From an uncultured Oscillospiraceae bacterium (lineage in GTDB: Bacteria; Bacillota; Clostridia; Oscillospirales; Ruminococcaceae), in NCBI GenBank assembly GCA_934465295.1, contig CAKSKU010000014.1, positions 1-64,000 of the forward strand: a stretch of 64,000 nt of DNA, given 5' to 3'. A model generated the notes under the pieces. The model had not been told where the DNA came from. It saw only the letters and a list, made by a program, of their open reading frames with translations, and made no database searches. A program made the translations under genes and the position numbers. How positions within the stretch are numbered: the first letter of the stretch is position 1; each line of letters starts with the position of its first letter. Of the stretch, positions 60,539-64,000 are shown one piece after another.

Positions 60539-61945
60539 ATGAGAATAACTCAGAACTTTACGGACAGAAAATACCTTAAAAACAACAGCAGGCTTTTGTC
60601 GGGCTATACAAAAAGCATGCTTAAGATCGAATCCCAGATGGACTATTTCAGATCCTCCGAGAATGCTATCAATGCGAGCAAGGCGATGACAGTCCGCAAG
60701 AGCCTTCAGGATCTTGGAATGTACACCTCCAACCTTAAGATGACAAAGGGACTTTACGAGGCTGCCGAGCAGAACCTTTACACCCTTGCAAATAAGGTAT
60801 ATATCGATGTTTCCACAAAGCTCGATCAGGCTTGCAACGGCACATACAATCAGGACGAACTCGATGTTATCGCACATGAGCTTGAACAGTACGCTGACAG
60901 TGCGCTTAAGACCCTCAACTCCGACTATGCCGAAAGACGTCTTTTCGGCGGCACGAACAACTCCTCGCCCGCTTTCAGCACTCTTAAAGAGGATGACGGC
61001 GTTACGGATGCCCGTGATGCTGTAACGGGTCACAGGATCGTTACATATAACGGCGTTCCCGTTGATGATATCACCCCCGACGGCGCACACTATATGGAGC
61101 GGATCTCGGAGGCTGACTACAATGCAAAGGTAGCAAACGGCGAAGCAGACACTGTTGTAAGAGTTGCTTATGACGAGGGATATGATACCGAGATCAATGA
61201 GGCTGAATATAACACCATCTCGGCAAACGATCCCGATTCCGTAAAGGCTGTTACCCGTGAGACGGAAAACGGTCCTGTTACAAAGTATTATAAGACAAAC
61301 TACCGTTACTACACGGGCGAAGCTGCAACAGAGGCTGAATACGATGCCTCCAAGGGCGACGGTTCGATCGTGAAGGTCGACGGAAAATATATCAAGACAG
61401 CAAATGTAGGCGGCAGCAAGCCGATATATGTTGATATCGGACTCGGCATCAAGTACAACGCCGAGGGTGAGGTGCAGGTCGGAACTGCCGTTGATGTGAG
61501 CATGAACGGTGCGAAGATCACAGGCACGGGTCTCACAACGGTCAAGTCATCCGTAAATTCCGATTACAACGAAAACGATCCTTTCTCCAAGGCTTCCTAC
61601 GATAAGCAGTTCAGCCAGAACTTTGTTCAGCTCATTTTCGACACCGCAGACGCTCTCAAAGCGGGCGATATCTCCCGTGCAAATGCGGCGATCGACCTTC
61701 TCGATAAATCCAACACAGGCATCCTCACCGAGATAACAACGCTCGGCGCTAAGTACAAAAGCACTGAATTCTATCTCGATAAGGACGAGGATTACAAAGC
61801 AAGCCTTCTTGAACGTCAGAATGATGTTGAAGGCTGCGATATGAACGAAGAGATCACGAATATGGACGCTATGCAGGCAGCATACAACGCTATGCTCCAG
61901 CTCAGTGCAAATATCCTTCCGAGAAGCATATTCGATTTCATCTGA
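60539..61945 (+). CDS. flgL: Hook-filament junction protein FlgL (HAP3)
   Basis: This 468-residue flagellin-like junction protein has an N-terminus with MRITQNFTDRKYLKNNSRLL and KIESQMDYFRSSENAINASK. The C-terminus has EEITNMDAMQAAYNAMLQLS, as in the family. It is larger than Bacillus FlgL (about 300 residues) because of a central Tyr/Glu/Asp-rich insert (about 160-300) containing several ISEADYNAK-like short repeats. GGAGGGTGA precedes the ATG. The gap to the next gene is 29 bases. Confidence 0.94.
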   Translation: MRITQNFTDRKYLKNNSRLLSGYTKSMLKIESQMDYFRSSENAINASKAMTVRKSLQDLGMYTSNLKMTKGLYEAAEQNLYTLANKVYIDVSTKLDQACNGTYNQDELDVIAHELEQYADSALKTLNSDYAERRLFGGTNNSSPAFSTLKEDDGVTDARDAVTGHRIVTYNGVPVDDITPDGAHYMERISEADYNAKVANGEADTVVRVAYDEGYDTEINEAEYNTISANDPDSVKAVTRETENGPVTKYYKTNYRYYTGEAATEAEYDASKGDGSIVKVDGKYIKTANVGGSKPIYVDIGLGIKYNAEGEVQVGTAVDVSMNGAKITGTGLTTVKSSVNSDYNENDPFSKASYDKQFSQNFVQLIFDTADALKAGDISRANAAIDLLDKSNTGILTEITTLGAKYKSTEFYLDKDEDYKASLLERQNDVEGCDMNEEITNMDAMQAAYNAMLQLSANILPRSIFDFI

Positions 61946-61974
61946 TTATATCTGACAGAAAGCAGGGATAAATT

Positions 61975-62565
61975 ATGGATCAGCTTCTAAGTATCAAGCA
62001 TATTCCTATTAAGATCGAAGTAAATGTAACAAATGCACAGCTCAAGCCGAGGGAGGCGGATCCACTCAAGCCGTCCGTAAAGATCTCAAAGGGTTCAGAC
62101 GGTGTAAGAGTAGCCGCACAGCCGTACAAGGTCGATATCTCATCGCCGAAGCTTGACAGCTATGTTCCGACAAATGTTCAGCCGAGCAAGCTCACACTCA
62201 CCTATGACGCAGTTGCAAAAATAGGCGACACGGAATCCGAGACCGCAGCAAAGACGACAGCCGTTTCAAGAAGCTCCTCGCAGAGCATCGAGGCTATCCT
62301 CAGCAGACTTCCGAAGTCAAAGGAAAGCAGCATCAGCTACAACGACGGAACACTGAGCATCAATTACAGCATGGTCGGCAGCGACAGCAGCTCCGACATC
62401 GGTTCGATCTCCGACCTTAAAAACGGCTTTGAGTTCGTTCCGGGAAGCATTGAATTTGTAGTAAGCCAGATGCCCGAACTTGAAATAGAATATCTCGGCG
62501 ATCCGCTCTATTTCCCAAGAAGCGCAGACCCGAACTACAAGGGCGAAGTCGACGTTATCGCATAA
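61975..62565 (+). CDS. DUF6470 protein (YviE-like)
   Basis: This 196-residue protein corresponds to Bacillus YviE by position (between flgL and fliW) and by the start IKHIPIKIEVNVTNAQLKPR. The end VVSQMPELEIEYLGDPLYFP, then P-rich SADPNYKG, also matches the family. No enzyme motif, signal peptide or membrane helix is seen. The middle is Ser/Thr/Lys-rich. The function is unknown, and a role in flagellar assembly is inferred from conserved neighbourhood only. Confidence 0.85.
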   Translation: MDQLLSIKHIPIKIEVNVTNAQLKPREADPLKPSVKISKGSDGVRVAAQPYKVDISSPKLDSYVPTNVQPSKLTLTYDAVAKIGDTESETAAKTTAVSRSSSQSIEAILSRLPKSKESSISYNDGTLSINYSMVGSDSSSDIGSISDLKNGFEFVPGSIEFVVSQMPELEIEYLGDPLYFPRSADPNYKGEVDVIA

Positions 62566-62592
62566 GCTTTATGCCATAAAGAGGATTTTTAT

Positions 62593-63024
62593 ATGATAAT
62601 AAAAACAAGAGATTTCGGCGAAGAAGAAATTTCCGAGGAGGTCATCATAGACTTCCCGAACGGAGTTTATGCCTTTGAAGAAAACCACCGCTTTGTGCTG
62701 CTTTCTCCGTGCGGAGAGGACAAATATCCGATGTGGCTGCAAAGCGTGGATAATCCGAACCTTTGCTTTATCGTTTTTGACCCAAGGGAATTCGTTTCCG
62801 ATTATTCTGTCGAGCTTGACAGCGAAACAAAGGCTCTTATCGAAGCCGACGGCGCAGAGATCGATATCCTGTGCATGGCGGTCGTTCCCGATGAATATAT
62901 CAACACAACGATCAACCTCAAAAGTCCGATAGTGATAAATTCCGCCGCAAAAAAGGGCGTTCAGGTCATCGCTTCGGAAAATTATCCGCTTAAGTTCCCC
63001 GCTTTTAAAAAGGAGGGTGCTTAA
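62593..63024 (+). CDS. fliW: Flagellar assembly factor FliW
   Basis: This 143-residue protein binds CsrA and flagellin in turn. Free flagellin titrates FliW from CsrA so that CsrA represses hag mRNA. The conserved start includes FPNGVYAFEENHRFVLLSP and the core MWLQSVDNPNLCFIVFDP, the latter typical of the family. It is translationally coupled to csrA, which starts on the base after its stop. Confidence 0.95.
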   Translation: MIIKTRDFGEEEISEEVIIDFPNGVYAFEENHRFVLLSPCGEDKYPMWLQSVDNPNLCFIVFDPREFVSDYSVELDSETKALIEADGAEIDILCMAVVPDEYINTTINLKSPIVINSAAKKGVQVIASENYPLKFPAFKKEGA

Positions 63025-63255
63025 ATGCTGGTCGTTTCGAGAAAAAAGGACGAGAGCATCATCATCGGTGACAATATCAAGGTCACGGTAGTTGAAATAT
63101 CGAAGGATCGCATAAGGATCGGCGTTGACGCTCCCGAAAACGTGAAGATCGCACGAAGCGAGCTTTACGATACAGAAAAATTCAATATGCAGGCTGCGGT
63201 AAATAAGCCTTCGATCGACATTCTCGCAGCTTTGCTTGACAAAAACAACAAGTGA
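63025..63255 (+). CDS. csrA: Carbon storage regulator CsrA
   Basis: This 76-residue RNA-binding dimer blocks translation at GGA-containing leaders, chiefly flagellin in this group. The start MLVVSRKKDESIIIGDNIKV and ISKDRIRIGVDAPENVKIAR is canonical. The C-terminal extension (to 76) is the FliW-binding part. AAGGAGG in the fliW end is its ribosome site. The flagellin target is outside the window. Confidence 0.96.
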   Translation: MLVVSRKKDESIIIGDNIKVTVVEISKDRIRIGVDAPENVKIARSELYDTEKFNMQAAVNKPSIDILAALLDKNNK

Positions 63256-63269
63256 AAGGATCGATGATC

Positions 63270-64000
63270 ATGGCAAGCACATCTTCAACTTCATCTACCT
63301 CCGGCTTATGGAGCAATAACAGAATGTCGGGTCTTATTTCGGGACTTGACACCGAAAGCCTTGTTAAATCAATGGCTGCAAACACCAAAAACAGACTTAA
63401 TGCGAAAAAGCAGAAGCTTCAGACCCTCCAGTGGAAGCAGGAAGCTTACCGCTCCAGCATTTCCAAGATCTCCGATTTCCAGTCGAAGTTCCTTGACTGG
63501 GGCAGCAATACCTCAATAAAGGCAAACTCCGTTATGAACAAGTACAAGGCTGAGTCCACGAACGACAAGCTCAAGGTTTCAGCAAGCTCGACTGCAACTG
63601 CCGCTGCATACTACATCAGCGCAGCAACATCAGCATCCGCAGCTCAGGTCAAGTCCGGCGGTGCTGTCTCGACCGACCAGATCGTCCTCGATTTCAGCAA
63701 CAACGCTGACGACAAGAAATACACCGTAAATATGACCTACAACGGCACAACGAGAGAGGTAACATTTACGGGAAGCACCGACGCTGAAACGGCAAAGGCT
63801 AACTTCCTCGAAGCTGCAAACGAAGCTTTCAAGGATATCAAAGCCGATAACCAGGGCTTTGAATTCAAGGACGGCACTTCGACCCTCGTTTTCAACAACG
63901 CAAATGACGGCATCAGACATACCTTCAGCATTCAGTACAACACCGAAGCTGTTGGTCTTGCAAATACCATGGGCAGCACAATGGGCACGACCACAAAGCT
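63270..64000 (+). CDS. fliD: Flagellar hook-associated protein FliD (partial, 3' end missing)
   Basis: The frame stays open to the window end (about 243 residues). The N-terminus has the FliD D0 pattern: MSGLISGLDTESLVKSMAAN, then KQKLQTLQWKQEAYRSS. FliD caps the filament and folds incoming flagellin. ATG 63270 fits the AAAGGA at 63255-63260 better than ATG 63264, which is too close. It follows csrA by 14 bases as the eighth gene of the sigma-28 operon. Confidence 0.93.
   Translation, partial: MASTSSTSSTSGLWSNNRMSGLISGLDTESLVKSMAANTKNRLNAKKQKLQTLQWKQEAYRSSISKISDFQSKFLDWGSNTSIKANSVMNKYKAESTNDKLKVSASSTATAAAYYISAATSASAAQVKSGGAVSTDQIVLDFSNNADDKKYTVNMTYNGTTREVTFTGSTDAETAKANFLEAANEAFKDIKADNQGFEFKDGTSTLVFNNANDGIRHTFSIQYNTEAVGLANTMGSTMGTTTK

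Overview
The window looks like a chromosomal segment of a flagellated, anaerobic, low-to-mid GC Gram-positive bacterium of the class Clostridia, most likely an Oscillospiraceae/Ruminococcaceae-type gut organism. The signs are strong AGGAGG-type ribosome sites, sigma-A promoters with TTGACA/TATAAT, a FliY-type (CheC-fused) switch protein, CheC/CheD, FliW/CsrA, DUF6470 beside flgL, DegV proteins and an oxygen-sensitive class III ribonucleotide reductase. The species cannot be fixed from sequence reading alone.

Layout. 1-1900: a partial gene end, a short XRE regulator with a hairpin leader, a GNAT acetyltransferase and an intergenic repeat. 1933-3834: a three-gene operon encoding a PilZ-domain protein, a ParA-type ATPase and a ComFB-domain protein. 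4156-30911: a very long plus-strand flagellar/chemotaxis operon in the order flgB flgC fliE fliF fliG fliH fliI fliJ fliK flgD (TIGR02530 gene) flgE flbD motA motB fliM fliY cheY fliO fliP fliQ fliR flhB flhA fliA, two flgF/flgG-type rod genes, cheC, cheD. A purine nucleoside phosphorylase and a small membrane protein follow. 32167-36852: a minus-strand group with a lone receiver, a DegV protein, a large hybrid histidine kinase and a cupin. 37472-57330: housekeeping and accessory genes, namely a G5/3D cell-wall protein, nitroreductase, the nrdD-nrdG operon with NrdR boxes, an rRNA methyltransferase, a TauE-type exporter, a YbaK deacylase, an OPT transporter with a PqqD-like gene, an ECF sigma factor with a membrane partner, a decayed Hsp70 fragment, a P-type ATPase under a yybP-ykoY (Mn2+) riboswitch, a second DegV protein and a PHP phosphatase. 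57572-64000: a second, late flagellar operon (flgM flgN flgK flgL DUF6470 fliW csrA fliD) driven by a textbook sigma-28 promoter.

How it works together. The first operon encodes the rod, MS ring, switch, export gate, hook, stator and sigma-28, the last made near the end of the operon. Sigma-28 then reads the flgM promoter. FlgM is the anti-sigma factor, FlgN the chaperone for the hook-filament junction proteins FlgK and FlgL, FliW/CsrA the flagellin homeostasis switch, and FliD the filament cap. flhF, flhG, fliL, cheA, cheW, cheB and cheR are not in the window. Flagellin and fliS are also absent and may lie past the right edge.

The most unusual content is the PilZ-ParA-ComFB operon at the head of the flagellar locus, a large non-coding composite repeat present as two full copies in opposite orientation plus two half copies, a second repeat family confined to gaps inside the flagellar operon, and a FliY with an FliM-like LSQ motif in its linker.
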